DNA of 64,000 nt from Hexactinellida sp. DTS-2022 (Eukaryota > Porifera > Hexactinellida), in NCBI GenBank assembly GCA_028753945.1, contig JAPNXP010000014.1, positions 3,596,001 to 3,660,000 of the forward strand, written 5' to 3'. A program made the position numbers and the translations under genes. Every line of letters starts with the position of its first letter. Position 1 is the stretch's first letter. This document shows positions 11,371 to 22,289 of this stretch, in pieces. The notes under the pieces are model-generated. The model worked only from the letters and a program-made list of their open reading frames with translations, had not been told where the DNA came from and searched no databases.

Positions 11371-12643
11371 TCCTACTCCTGTGGTCTGGCATTGATATTG
11401 GAATTTAGAAATATTGTAATTTCATTGTGAAAGTAAATTCTTTGTGATTAGATTGATTATTTTAAAAATAGAATTATTTCGTTAATCCTATATAACAGTG
11501 TTAAGAAAAATTTTCTAACTAGTTAAAACTTGTTCTAGAATGTTCTAATTCACTACAGTTCTTCTACTATATCTATTTTAAAAGTGTAAGGTCGCAGAAT
11601 TGTGATATTTTGCTACTGAGTGCAAATTTATATTATTGAAGGGACTGGAGACCGAAAAGGTTTCAATTTTCCACAACCTGAACACATTTGACTCATTATC
11701 TCACAAAATTGAGCAGAATTAGGTTAAATGGTCTTACGACTTTTAAAGTAAGTATCATTTGTTGGGCATAAATTTTTTTGAGTCTTAATCTCTTGTATTA
11801 TTTAAAAAATCTTTGGGCATAGACCCCGGCATCTGGTCAATCCAAATATTCCTAGAAAATGGGTACAGAGCGGTTGCAATCATGTGGAAATTATTTTTAT
11901 ACCATATTAAACTTTACCTACTAACATGAAATGGAAAGTTGATATGTCTAGGAATTTAGAGCTAAGCTATCGCATATTTATTAGTTTCAAGGTTTATGGT
12001 GACATCACTGAAATGACACCACCATATATGGGTATGTGAATTTATAGGACTGTAACCATTTGGATAATGGTCTCATTTGTTCTTCCAATGAGTTTGTAAT
12101 GGGATATTGATGTGATTAGATGGTTAGAGCTAAACTCTAGAGTCTATATAGTGGGAGAGAGGAAATTTGCTGCGTCATCAAAAATGGGCACATTACATGC
12201 CCATATATGGATCATTTTGAAAACTGTGCGTGTTAGGGTCACAAAATGTATTATTGACGGATAGGAAGTCGGGTATTGCGAGTATTTTGAGACGTAGGTT
12301 TTGTTTTTAGCACCTCGGGTGTCTGAGAAAAAAAATGGAGCAGAAAACGTACCCTCGAATGAGATAATAGGCCATAAAGGTTCAGATTTTCACTTTCTAA
12401 TTATTTTTTTTGATCAATTGTTAATTATTTTCGTCAGTTATTACTTGTATAGAGTAATGATACCACCAGTCATACCATTGTTGAGGTAAAGAGTGCTTAG
12501 AATCGATCTAAGGGGTAAAACCAGTGAACCGCTGTACAAAATTGATCATAACCATGAAAATACGCTTGTAAAAGACTCAAAACCATGTACAAACGTTAGA
12601 TATGATCGTTTAGTCTTGCTAGGCACAAAAAAGAAAAATCGGG
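11371..12643. other. 1.27-kb segment interrupting P-like A
   Basis: In copy C the linker and the catalytic domain are separated by only a few bases. Here they are about 1.27 kb apart with no coding sequence between. It could be an intron kept in the longer copy or a later insertion. I found no clear TIR or duplication. Confidence 0.5.
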
Positions 12644-13117
12644 TTATGTTATGTTTTTCAGGTAATTTCTGATATATTTCCATGCGTGGACACCCTTAAG
12701 GAATATAAAGAACTCGTTTTCAAGACCAAAGGATGAATACAACTTTTGTAATGTACTGGGGTGCGGAAGAGATAGACAGGGCATACTCTGAAGATACTGG
12801 TATGATACAGGTGAAATCATATGTGTTTTCTGAGATATAATTTGGGTTAATACGTTATATCTTCGCCTATTTTTCGGGACAAGACTGTTTTCAAGTTGGC
12901 AAATAATAAATTGGAGTCTAGAAACCTCTGGATAAGGAATCAGTTCGTCATCGGATTTGGTTTCATGCATATTATCAATAATTTGTTGGAGATGACGTTC
13001 TGCCGAAGCGATATGAGATGCATTATTAGAACTAGTGGGAAAAGTTTCACTTTCTATAGAAGGTGGTGGATTGGAAATTTCATCAAGGATAGATACAAGT
13101 TGACGAATATCACTCAA
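12644..13117 (-). pseudogene. Linker/helix-turn-helix part of P-like transposase A
   Basis: 157 codons, with a Ser-rich stretch, an amphipathic helical segment and the motif LPHPSTLQKLYSSFG. It corresponds to the conserved segment preceding the catalytic domain of P-type transposases. The same segment follows the THAP part in copy C (about 34500-34920). It ends in a stop just after the point where copy A diverges from C. Confidence 0.65.
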
Positions 13118-13159
13118 AGTTACTTGAGAATTGAAAACATTTCACCTTTAAAATAAGCT

Positions 13160-13758
13160 TTACGGTACGGATAAATCAAATTCGACTGACAAGTACGTAT
13201 CAACTTCAATTTTTCGATTATGAAAACCAGGACGCATATTAATTAAAGTAAATTCATCAGGGTACCATAAGGACCACGTTTTATGTACAGAGAGAAAAGG
13301 TAACTTATCTTGTAACTCCTGAAAACTTTGGATCTTAAATCTTTCATTTTCTTCAACTTCTGACTTGAGACTAAGTGTCACCGCTTGATTGAGGAGCTCG
13401 TCATCCTTGTATTCTCGAGAGAGACGGCTACGTTTGTTGGTAGAGTGAGATGAATAATATTGTGGCATCCTGGTAGTATAGCTGGCACTGCTCCCTCTTT
13501 CAGCTTAGGACGACTTCTTGGCATCTCTCGATAACTCCCGTCTCCATTCGGGACTCTATGCATATATTCGATATCTTCCTCTCTAAAATGCTTCGAGCAT
13601 ACATATACGACTTTCAGCTCATCAACATCTTCTCTGTGTAGAGCTCGCAGTTCAGCGTGTTTCAGTTCATCTGGCTCAAGTGGCATGTTGAAAACTGGAA
13701 TTCTGTTATTCGGGTCGTAATTGCTCCTGCAGCTTGGGGCAGAACAATTGTTCGGCAT
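13160..13758 (-). pseudogene. THAP domain of P-like transposase A
   Basis: From the ATG at 13758 the frame begins MPNNCSAPSCRSNY and continues to CSKHFREEDIEY and an AVPAIL motif. This is a C2CH THAP zinc finger, the sequence-specific DNA-binding module shared by P-element transposase and THAP9. A frameshift near 13470 moves to the second frame (13160-13468), which carries a charged linker. Copies B and C encode the same segments, and the context is a transposase. Confidence 0.85.
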
Positions 13759-14169
13759 TCGAAAATATTAGCAGCTAGCAAAATTTAGATAGCAGGAATG
13801 TTAGAAATATGCTCAAAATAAAGTAGAAATATAATATAAATAAAGTTATCTAGAAAATCTATCAAAAACATCTATTACTCAATTGTATTAGTACATAATA
13901 GTCAAATTTAATACATTATGGGTGATTAATAATTATATCGGCTAACGCATCCTTGGTCCAAAATCCACAAGTTACTCTTAGGCATTATGTATAGTAGGGA
14001 ATGCTTGTACCATATCTGGAGTTATAATATATGTAGGTAAACAATGATACTAGGAGTTATTAAACTAATTAGTGATAGTCAATATGCCAATATCTTCCTA
14101 CATATGACTTCCTATTTGTCAATATTACATTTATAATGTCTAACTATAACTGTAGTCGAGAATTTGAGA

Positions 14170-15050
14170 TATGGAAAGGTGTGAAAACCGAAAAACTCAC
14201 ATTCCACAAATACTTTAGATGATGCAATATGACCAATGGACCCCCAAAATATGACTTCCTATACGATAATAATAAATTTCCTGTGTCTAGCATTAGCGAA
14301 TTACGAGACATCAATAAGTACACAGTGTATCCAAGTTCCAGAACCCTGGCTGGCAGTCTACAGCCCTCTATTAATGTAGTCTATGATTATAACCTACCAT
14401 TAGTATTTGAACAACAGCAGGGTTCTTGCTAGGCCTCTATCAAAAGGTACATGCCCTTCTTGAAAGCTATTGTACCCTTTATTCACATGTTGTGAGTGGG
14501 CATGTACCCTTTGAGTCAATATTATTATTTGAAGGTTTCATTAAATCATTGACATTAAGTAATATCTCACTCTCATGTACCCTTACAACGAAAAATCCTG
14601 CCGAGAATCCTGAACAACAGGATTTTATTTCATACACTATAGATTCTTACAGTGTATTACCGGCTGTTTAACTACTCTGAAATTACTTTAAATATGTTGC
14701 TATAGTTATAAATTTCATAACATTGTGATTTTAATCATTTTATCCAAATTCCATGATGTGGAATAAGTTGTCACAGCCACGAGCCACTTGTGGTAAAAGT
14801 TAAACAAACTTGATGTAGCTGTAACTCAGTGGAAAATAGTCGTAAAGGTTAGAAATTAACTATTTAATTAGCTAATTACATAGTTAATGAGTTTAAAATC
14901 TCTATAAAAATGTAAATTCAATTCAAATATATTTTATTTTGGTAAAGCCTATCGTTGTATTTCTTAAGCATAGACAAGTGTTATTATACTGCTAGATTCT
15001 TGATGTATTAATATAAATTATTGGTGTTCAAATACTTTTGGCCTGTTGGT
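14170..15050. repeat. Dispersed repeat, copy 2
   Basis: Block A (14170-14410) is the inverse of 3525-3750. A middle block (14700-14890) resembles 62010-62230, and block B (14860-15050) resembles 3296-3520. This is the longest copy in the window and best defines the family. No convincing gene. Confidence 0.55.
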
Positions 15051-15772
15051 GTAGGTACTAATTTCACCACTATCCCACTACATTATTGTCCTCCTTTTGA
15101 AAAGAACTACCTTATTATAGGAAATTAACGCGCCATGATATTAACGCGAATTGGAGCTGAACATTTTCAAATACATGAAATTAACGCGAGTAAATTTTAT
15201 AAAAAATTTCAGGATTATTATTCTCCTGATTGATATCCATTATTTGCCCAAATCGGCTTCCAATCTACTTGATAGACATGGTATATCCTCTCAAACTAGT
15301 TGCACATCTTAACATATGTAGCTCGGAAGTTTGTCCATCCATTGTATAATTTTGCTAAATAGCAGGAAATTATGGTCATGGAAATTAACGCTCCATGAAA
15401 TTAACGCGAAGCATAGCCTACTCTATATATGGCCTGACAGTAGATGTACCAGGGATGCACAAGAAGATGGGAAATTATAATTTATGTTTCCTATATTGAA
15501 CTACTAAGTTCTTTATACGTCTCTCGGTCGTAAACATAACTCAGCCCTGCTAGCCCGTGATTAGTATTAGCTGTAATGACAACGGTGATTGGATTTTCAT
15601 AATTTAATAGTAATAATAAACACAAACAGTACAATTTCTAATATTAATTTACAGCAGATAATACACAATTATTTGCTTTCTTTCCTCTCTCCTCTTTCTC
15701 TCTCTGGCTCTAGCAGTGACACACGACACACTTAACTACATAATAGAGACAAGAATAACAGAGTAATACAAA

Positions 15773-16480
15773 TCATGTTAAATACAAATAAGTAGACACA
15801 TAATTAAGAGAATTTCTTAAATTTACGCTTTCTATACTTTTTGAAAGATCCAGCGAGTTATAATTCTTAACTTTGTTTGCAAGAAAGCAAATCGCTGCAG
15901 TAAAGACGAGCTTCGATAAGATGTTCCAACCAAACACACCACAGCTAATACAAGTAGACTTCCAAATGCTTGGATCACGATTATCACTATCTTCCAAATA
16001 CACCAACGTGAGTCAACTAGTATTGTTCTAGAAGGTCCACTTACAAACTTCACCATCAGCTCTTTATTGTTTTCGATGTCACTAAAGGTCTTCCATATAA
16101 CAAATATGGATTTTTTAACTGGCTCAGATGGATATTTAAGTCCGCCACGGTCCGTTAGCTGCAGAAGTTTATACTGAGAGTCCAGGTCTAAATCAAGGGG
16201 AAATTATATATCAACCATTAGAATATGTCGACAGACATGACACGGTTTTGTTTGTTTCAGGTACTGATGGACAGAATAGCCGTCAATAAAGGCTAATGAT
16301 TGAAGCAACTGTGAACCACAATCAATTGTTGATAGATCATTAATTTCATCAAGAAATGGCTCCAAATTGAACTCACCAGTAGTGGAATACGCTATACGGA
16401 GAAGAAAATGACTTAACAAATGACTGAATAGATTGAAAGGAAGTGTCTTGTTGGTCAGTAAATATGTTTCATTATGCTAG
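15773..16480 (-). pseudogene. C-terminal region of transposase B
   Basis: IDGYSVHQYLKQTKPCHVC (16204-16419) matches the IAGYSVHQYLK motif of copy A. The tail continues in another frame at 15773-16056. The upstream part of this region is separated by the hAT-type insertion at 16548. Confidence 0.65.
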
Positions 16481-16547
16481 AAAGTTTAAGTCGACGCTCG
16501 GTTCAAGGATTTGGAGACAGTAGATGTGATAATTAGAACCCGACATC

Positions 16548-17494
16548 CATAGGCGTCGTAAATGCAAAGGTCAATCCTTCGGGCCGCCCTGAAATTCCGG
16601 GTAATGTCCGGGTAAACTCCGGGTATAGTATTAGTAGCATAGGGGCAACCATGGCCTACTATATATACGGCTACACATGCTGCCGAATCATAAGAAAAAA
16701 TAAGAGTCCAGTTTTGTAATTTTATTCTAAGCTAAACTAAGCTTCCTATTGGCATAATTTGCATTTTATATGGGGTAATCAACCATTGCGAGTCCAATGG
16801 AACCACTTTTGAGAATCTGAGATTTGTGGTTAAGGTGTTTAGGCGCCATTTAATGATGACACCACAAATATACTATATATACAATTCGAGTCCAAAATAA
16901 CTACGAGAAAATGAAAATATTTACTAATATACTTTGTATATATTTTTCGAATATATAATGAGAATGAATATAGATAAACCAGTAATTATATACGTTTTAT
17001 ATAGAAAATAGTAAGTTGTAACTCGGATACTACTTGTATTTTAGCATGTGGTTGGTTTACAAATTTTTAGAATTTTTTGAATGTGCCATTTTGTGATTTA
17101 GTAGCCTTTGGGGTATTAAATAAATTCCTATTTTAGAATTCCTGTTTAAATTATTAAAAAGTAGGAAGAAAATGAAATTTATGATATTTGAAATTTTTTG
17201 CATTTTAGCATAAATCACTACCGTCACCATTAAATGGCGCCTAAACACCTTAACCACAGATCTCAGATTCTCAAAAGTCGTTCCATTGGACTCGCAATGG
17301 TTGATTACCCCATATACAATGCAAATTATGCCAATAGGAAGCATAGTTTAGCTTAGAATAAAATTACAAAACTGGACTCTTATTTTTTCTTATGATTCGG
17401 CAGCATGTGTAGCCGTATATATAGTAGGCCATGGGGCAACCTTTCCGGGCCGCCCGGACATTTCCGGGCACCCGGGCGGGTTAAGACGCCTATG
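16548..17494. mobile_element. hAT-type element (CATAGGCGT family) with an insertion
   Basis: The ends cataggcgtcgta / gacgcctatg are flanked by an exact 8-bp duplication ccgacatc (16540-16547, 17495-17502). The uninterrupted relative at 58849-59009 is 161 bp. The extra length here is the fold-back element at 16651-17432. Confidence 0.85.
16651..17432. mobile_element. Fold-back element with about 205-bp inverted arms
   Basis: The left arm (16651-16858) and right arm (about 17228-17432) are almost identical inverted copies starting atggcctactatatatacgg. A 9-bp direct repeat ggggcaacc flanks it (642-650 and 433-441 within 16-17 kb). A 9-bp duplication and long TIRs suggest a Mutator-like (MULE) MITE. 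No ORF. The near-identity of the arms implies recent insertion. Confidence 0.75.
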
Positions 17495-17579
17495 CCGACA
17501 TCATACGGTATAGACCGAAATGGTTTTCCAATGATCCGTCTGTAGAAAGGAGGACAACACATACTATGTAAAGCCACAA

Positions 17580-18300
17580 GATTGAGTCAAATGATTGGTA
17601 ATTTGTGGTAAGGCAATACAAGCATGTCTAAAACTGGTGTATGTTTGTTCACTCAGTTTGCCAATTTTTTCTTGTAAGTTTGCCAAGCATCTAACCAAAA
17701 CTACACGAGTCAAAAATAGAAATCGCTAGTCATAAAAAGTCAAAGGTCTAGGTCTAGAGAAATTATCGTTCAAACGTATTCCTTTATAATGTGTGTTCAC
17801 GTTGAATAATTTCCAAACAGTTAGAAGGGTATCAACAAACTCAGGAGTATTCTTTCTATATTCTGGATAACGCAATTCATTCTGAATAGTTAGCGCAGAT
17901 ATTGTTAATTCGTTAACGACTTTCAAAACCATTTTGACATTTTACGCTCATTGCTAGACGGAAAACATGACTCCATAGTCAAATGAGGAGCTAACTTGGC
18001 TAAACTTGTTCTTTCTGAATTATATAATTGACGTACTTCTTCAAAGGATGCACAACCGAACTTAAGGGGATAATCACAATAAGAACTAGAGTTGTATTAT
18101 AAAGCAAGTTCCTGCAAAACAGATTCAATTTCTCGGATGTCACTAATTGCAGCAATGGAAACGGATATACTCTGTCCATTAAAATAGGCTGAGGTGGATA
18201 AATAAGCATTGATTTCAAGGTACAAATCTACTGAGATATTTTTTTCAGCCATTTTAGCGAGAACAAACGTTATGTTACTCTCATTACTGAACCACACCAA
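17580..18300 (-). pseudogene. Joined N-terminal and post-core segments of transposase B
   Basis: After a degraded linker (18000-18300) the sequence jumps to a segment matching the post-core part of copy A (KLAPHLTMESCFPSS near 17960-18010) and then VVNELTISALTIQNE (17726-17932). The RNase H-like catalytic core present in copies A and C (about 11370-10800) is absent. Stops and frameshifts add to the loss. Confidence 0.6.
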
Positions 18301-18304
18301 CCAA

Positions 18305-18756
18305 CTACGTATTAGGTAAATAAATCAAGGTTAACCTATCTTTCAAGTCCTGTAGAGAGTTGACCACAAACTTCTCTTTCTCTTGACTCTCGGATCTCAA
18401 GCTGAGTTGTAGTGTTTGGTTCATCAAGTCTTCCTCTTTTGTATCGTATGACAGCGATTCCGTTTGGTAGGTTTGGATGAATAATATACTGGGCAGCCCC
18501 GCGCCTTTCTTTAGCTTTGGCTTCGCCTGCGGTACTTGAGTAAAAGTACCATATCCTTTAGGGACTTTGAAAGCGTGTCTATGTCTTCTTTCTGAAAATG
18601 GTTGATACATACATAGAACACCTTCAAGTCACCAATATCTTCGCGACGAAGAGCGCATGTCCAGGCATGATTCAGGGTTGGTGGATTTTGAGGCATCTTG
18701 AACACAGGAACATGGTCATCTGGGTTGTAGTTGCTCTTGCTCCTGGGACAGAACAT
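18305..18756 (-). pseudogene. THAP domain of P-like transposase B
   Basis: Frames 18511-18756 and 18305-18610 overlap. CPRSKSNYNPDDHVPVFKMP and YVCINHFQKEDID are THAP signatures, and the second frame carries the linker ending with NQTLQLSLRSE, closely parallel to copy A. The first Cys region lies just upstream and the frame is shifted. Confidence 0.75.
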
Positions 18757-19354
18757 GAGTTAGGCATGAATAGAAGCTAATATGAATAAAATACCAAAGC
18801 GAAATTAAAAGGATGAGATTTACGTCATAGAAGAGTTTGGTGTAAATCTGATCAATAATTGTATATATTTCAAGAATATTTCTAATTAATGTGGTTGATT
18901 ATGATTATTATTTTTTAAATTAAATATTGTGGTTGGATAAATATTACCATTTTCTCCTTCATCCTTGGTCCACATTTTCTAGGTTACTGTCAGGCCATAT
19001 ATAGAGTAGGCTATGCGCGAAGGAAATTAACGCGATTTGGACAAATTCGCGATGATTTCATGGCGCGTTGATTTCCTATAATAAGGTGATCTCGAGGATC
19101 AATAGTTTCTGGAATGACTGTTTTTGATGTTCTCTCCCTAATTAACTTTTGTACTAATTTTGCTCTGAATTACTCTTTTTTCTATGAATATCGCTCATTA
19201 AATCGATAAAAAAGTAACAATATAGAGGTTATTGTATCTAATGGAATTGATAATTATCCCATAAATACATCAAATAATTATCTATCTAAATGCTTAGTCG
19301 AATACCTTACTATCAAAATCAAAATGAATTGATTATTTTGAGTTGATTTTATCA

Positions 19355-19456
19355 CAGTCAACTCCGCTTAATAGAGCCACCGGTTAATCGGTTTCTCCGC
19401 TTAATCCGGTCAAAACAACCTGGTCCCGAGGTGGCTCTATTAAGCGGAGTTTATTG
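19355..19456. mobile_element. pogo-type MITE, copy 1
   Basis: cagtcaactccgcttaatag at one end and its degenerate inverse (gcggagtttattg) followed by TA at the other. Same family as 49121-49305 and 49549-49716. Confidence 0.65.
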
Positions 19457-19783
19457 TATTTGATTAGTGCGAAATCTATTTCAGTCCTTAGTAATTCCGG
19501 GGTATAATGCAAATTTTGTTTACTATTCAAATTGCAATATAATTCTTAAATGAAATTTAGTTATGTTAATTCTTATAATTGATTTATATTTCTCAAAAAA
19601 ATCAATTAAATCATTAATTTTCTCGTTTCCTGTATGTGTGTATTATAGATCGATATATTTCCATACATGAGTCTTCAACTATTTTGAACGTAACGGATGA
19701 ACCATTTTATAATTGTCACTTGTTTTTGTTTAAAACTAATAGTAGTCTGATCGTTGAAGACCAAAAATAGGTCACTCCTAGAC

Positions 19784-20521
19784 CAGGGTTGGGGTCAAAT
19801 ACAAATGTATTTTGTATTTGATGTATTTTAAATACATTTCCCATGTATTTGAGATGTATTTAAATACTTTTTATATTTTTGTGAAAGTATTTGTATTGTA
19901 ATTAAATACTTTTGAAATGTATTTGTATTTTGTTCAAATACATTCAAATACTTTATTTTCAACAACACTAGGCAGTCGGCATAGTATTAGGAAATAATAT
20001 TGAACTTGTATTAGTTACTAGTAGTGCACTTCCATCTATTCTACCGTGTAGGTCAGGGGTGCCCAACATACGGCCCACGTAAAATTTTAATCTGGTTAAT
20101 ATTTTGATCATTTTATGTAGTCTGTCATGATTTTAGATGTGTTTCTTAACCATTTCTGTTCCATTTTCGTTTTGGATACCCCAACCTATCTCTCCCTAAA
20201 TATATCTGAAATTTAGCAATTGGCCTTTTTGGACCACCTAAATATTTGAGGAAACCAATGTGTCCCGAAATTAAAATCGATTTGGGCACGCCTGGTGTTG
20301 GTAAACTACATATAGCTATCCCTATTTAATTTTTTACTGCATTTAGAACTTGATTGTTTGTAGTAGTATTTGTAAAGTATTTAAATACTTTCGGAAAGTA
20401 TTTGTAAGTATTTAAATACTTTTGTAATTATTTCCAAAGTAATTGTATTGTATTTAAATACATTTTGAAAAGTATTTGTATTGTATTTAAATACATTTGA
20501 ATGTATTTGACCCCAAGCCTG
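19784..20521. mobile_element. hAT-type element of TATTT(G)TA motifs, 738 bp
   Basis: The TIR is cagggttggggtcaaatac / gtatttgaccccaagcctg, with an exact 8-bp duplication tcctagac (19776-19783, 20522-20529). The interior is almost entirely reiterated aaatacattt/aagtatttgta motifs in both orientations. A second element is inserted at 20054. Confidence 0.85.
20054..20294. mobile_element. Nested hAT-type MITE, 241 bp
   Basis: The ends caggggtgcccaa / tttgggcacgcctg and the flanks gtgtaggt / gtgttggt (8 bp, one mismatch) place it inside the 19784-20521 element. Charlie-like termini, no ORF. Confidence 0.75.
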
Positions 20522-20744
20522 TCCTAGACATATTTTCATACAAAGCAGATTTCAGTGTCATTTGAAGCGCACCTTTTCGTAGAATAACATGCAAATTCGC
20601 TAAAATTTGTTTGGGGAAACTTTTTATACTGGTGATAGTGTCTTCTTTACTTTGTAAATCGCAGACATTCCCCAGAACTAACATATCGACATCCAAAATG
20701 TGATGTTTCAAATCACGTTTTAGAGGACCGGTATATGTATAATT

Positions 20745-20915
20745 ATACTATTGGAGTAGAAAGATAGGTCACTCGATTGGGGAGGGACACAATTTGAGAT
20801 TGGAACGTTGACATATTGCAGCGTTACTATGGAAATTATTCCAGATAGGGTAATGTGATATATCAAATTGATGGAAATTTGTAATATGGAGATTATAGGT
20901 TGATTAGATCTTTTT
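20745..20915. repeat. Diverged relative of the 59.4-59.6 kb TIR arm
   Basis: It shares the order of motifs ggtcactcgattgggg, a block ending in a gattataggttgattaga-like sequence, and the spacing of the arm at 59411-59637. It is much diverged and the boundaries are uncertain. Confidence 0.4.
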
Positions 20916-21268
20916 TTGATTAAATTAGTTCCTGGCAATGTCGGCTGTTTACCATCGAAAGGTAGCACCGCACCCGTATAAAAAAAAACGGATTTAGCAG
21001 ATTTTGGATTTGTTGTTCTACAAAAAATATTTACATTATATGATTAAAATACAGTAATTATCCTTCTAAATTGGCCAACAAACATTATTGGAAATCTATA
21101 AAATTATGGATTGAAAATTTATCGAGTTTATTAATATTTTTCTTGGAATTGTTAACCACTCAAACACTCAATTGAATATCCTGCAATTATATCTTTTCAT
21201 AATTTAGCATCGTGCCACAAATAAAAGGGAGGTATTATAGTATATTATAATCTTTATATTTTATTCAG

Positions 21269-21568
21269 GCAACTGTGTGTACTGATATTATTGGTTGGAG
21301 ACAGAGAGCAAGACATCTTCTATTGATGGCTACAGATGCCGATTTTCATGGTGCTGGCGATGGAAAACTTGGAGGAATTGTTCGTCCACATGACGGTGAG
21401 TGTCATTTATCTAGAGAAATGGATCAACTGTTTACATATACAAAAGCTGGCGAGTTTGATTATCCAAGTGTTTACCAAATTAACGACAACCTTGTAAAAA
21501 ATGATATTGTACCATTATTCGCTGTAACCAGTAGAGAAGAGTATGACAGATTAGTTTCCAATGACACT
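21269..21568 (+). CDS. Integrin beta subunit, exon encoding part of the vWA domain
   Basis: The exon is 300 bp, phase 0 at both ends, after a ttattcag acceptor and before a GTAAGT donor. It encodes ATVCTDIIGWRQRARHLLL, the invariant beta-integrin block GDGKLGGIV, CHLSREM, DYPSV and FAVTSREEYDRL. These are the second half of the I-like (von Willebrand A) domain of an integrin beta subunit, the ligand-binding, cation-dependent head of a cell-surface adhesion receptor. It joins directly to the exon at 50564. The frame is intact, with conserved residues in place, so this looks like a live host gene. The preceding exon, with the DxSxS MIDAS motif, is not in the window. The paralogue cannot be named. 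Confidence 0.95.
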
Positions 21569-22289
21569 GTAAGTTGTTTTATTAAATTGTTTTTGTCCAT
21601 TTTTTATACTATTTTTATCTGATAGTATGTTCATGTATAGTTATGTTTACTTAGAAGAATTTATAATACTAGTTTATTCCTTACTTGAAATTCCCAATAT
21701 CTCATGTGCAAGACACGTGTAATCTAAAAACAAATACGTTATATTGGCCTCTTTCTAGAACCCTACAGCCACATTCCAATTCTCTCCATTTATAAATAGG
21801 ATTTATAATTTTTAAAACTCAATGAATGGGATTGGGACTTAAATCCCAAATTTATAATAAGGAATGATAATTAAGGATTTTAATTCGAATTGAACCCATC
21901 TCTGGATTCAAGATGTATCCTCACTATCACATTAATTTTCAGAAGTTACTTGTACACAGTCAATTTGGCCTGCTGTGAAACATCTGCCTATTATAGTTGT
22001 CTGTTGTGCATGTTCCAATCTACAAATTTAAATGTTCAAATTAGTAGAACTATATTTTTAATGCTGACTGAAGATCGGGCAATTGCAATTTTGACAATTT
22101 AATAGTTGCAGGGAAAAACACTATGATTAAACGACGTTGGGTTAGCTGTGGATGGAACTTTTAAATATTTAAATACTGAATTATTACAAAGAAATCGCAC
22201 AGGAATGGCTGCATGACCTGCATATAGTAGATATTTAATATCTGAAAGTGTGTATTGTATGTGCTAAATACTCGACCTGAGGACGTCAT

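Larger units (their letters stand above)
9244..14003 (-). mobile_element. P-element/THAP9-like transposon, copy A
   Basis: It carries a full series of transposase domains on the - strand (THAP, helical linker, RNase H-like core, C-terminus). The right terminus is recognisable: a stretch at about 13935-14003 containing ccttggtccaaaatccac and ending ttatgtatagtagggaatg resembles the proven right end of copy C (39790-39855). The left terminus was not found and may be lost at the junction with the remnant at 8471-9240. Confidence 0.7.
15412..19015 (-). mobile_element. P-element/THAP9-like transposon, copy B
   Basis: The ends are exact inverted repeats beginning catagcctactctatatatg and extending for about 31 bp. 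A 7-bp duplication cgcgaag (15405-15411, 19016-19022) flanks it. Inside, on the - strand, are a THAP domain and the transposase C-terminus. The catalytic core is deleted and a hAT-type element sits at 16548-17494. It is therefore a non-autonomous internal-deletion derivative. Confidence 0.85.
15115..19081. mobile_element. TA-flanked TIR element (outermost of a nest)
   Basis: The ends are ttataggaaattaacgcgcc and its near-perfect inverse ggcgcgttgatttcctataa, each flanked by TA (15113-15114 and 19082-19083), as in Tc1/mariner-type elements. Its own sequence is only 15115-15411 and 19016-19081, rich in attaacgcg. The rest is P-like copy B. No transposase of its own was seen. Confidence 0.65.
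19675..20711 (-). pseudogene. Unrecognised short ORF split by hAT-type element
   Basis: On the - strand an open frame starts by 20711, contains the stretches DMLVLGNVCDLQSKED and ANLHVILRKGALQMT, and reaches the target site at 20522-20529. It reads on in the same phase on the far side (19783 down to a stop at about 19675). Roughly 97 codons once the insertion and one duplication copy are discounted. No family recognised; it might be chance. Confidence 0.3.

Noticed and set aside
9260-18756. THAP-domain ORFs as host transcription-factor genes
   Set aside because: They are followed by P-type transposase domains, carry frameshifts and stops, occur in three copies, and two have terminal repeats with duplications.
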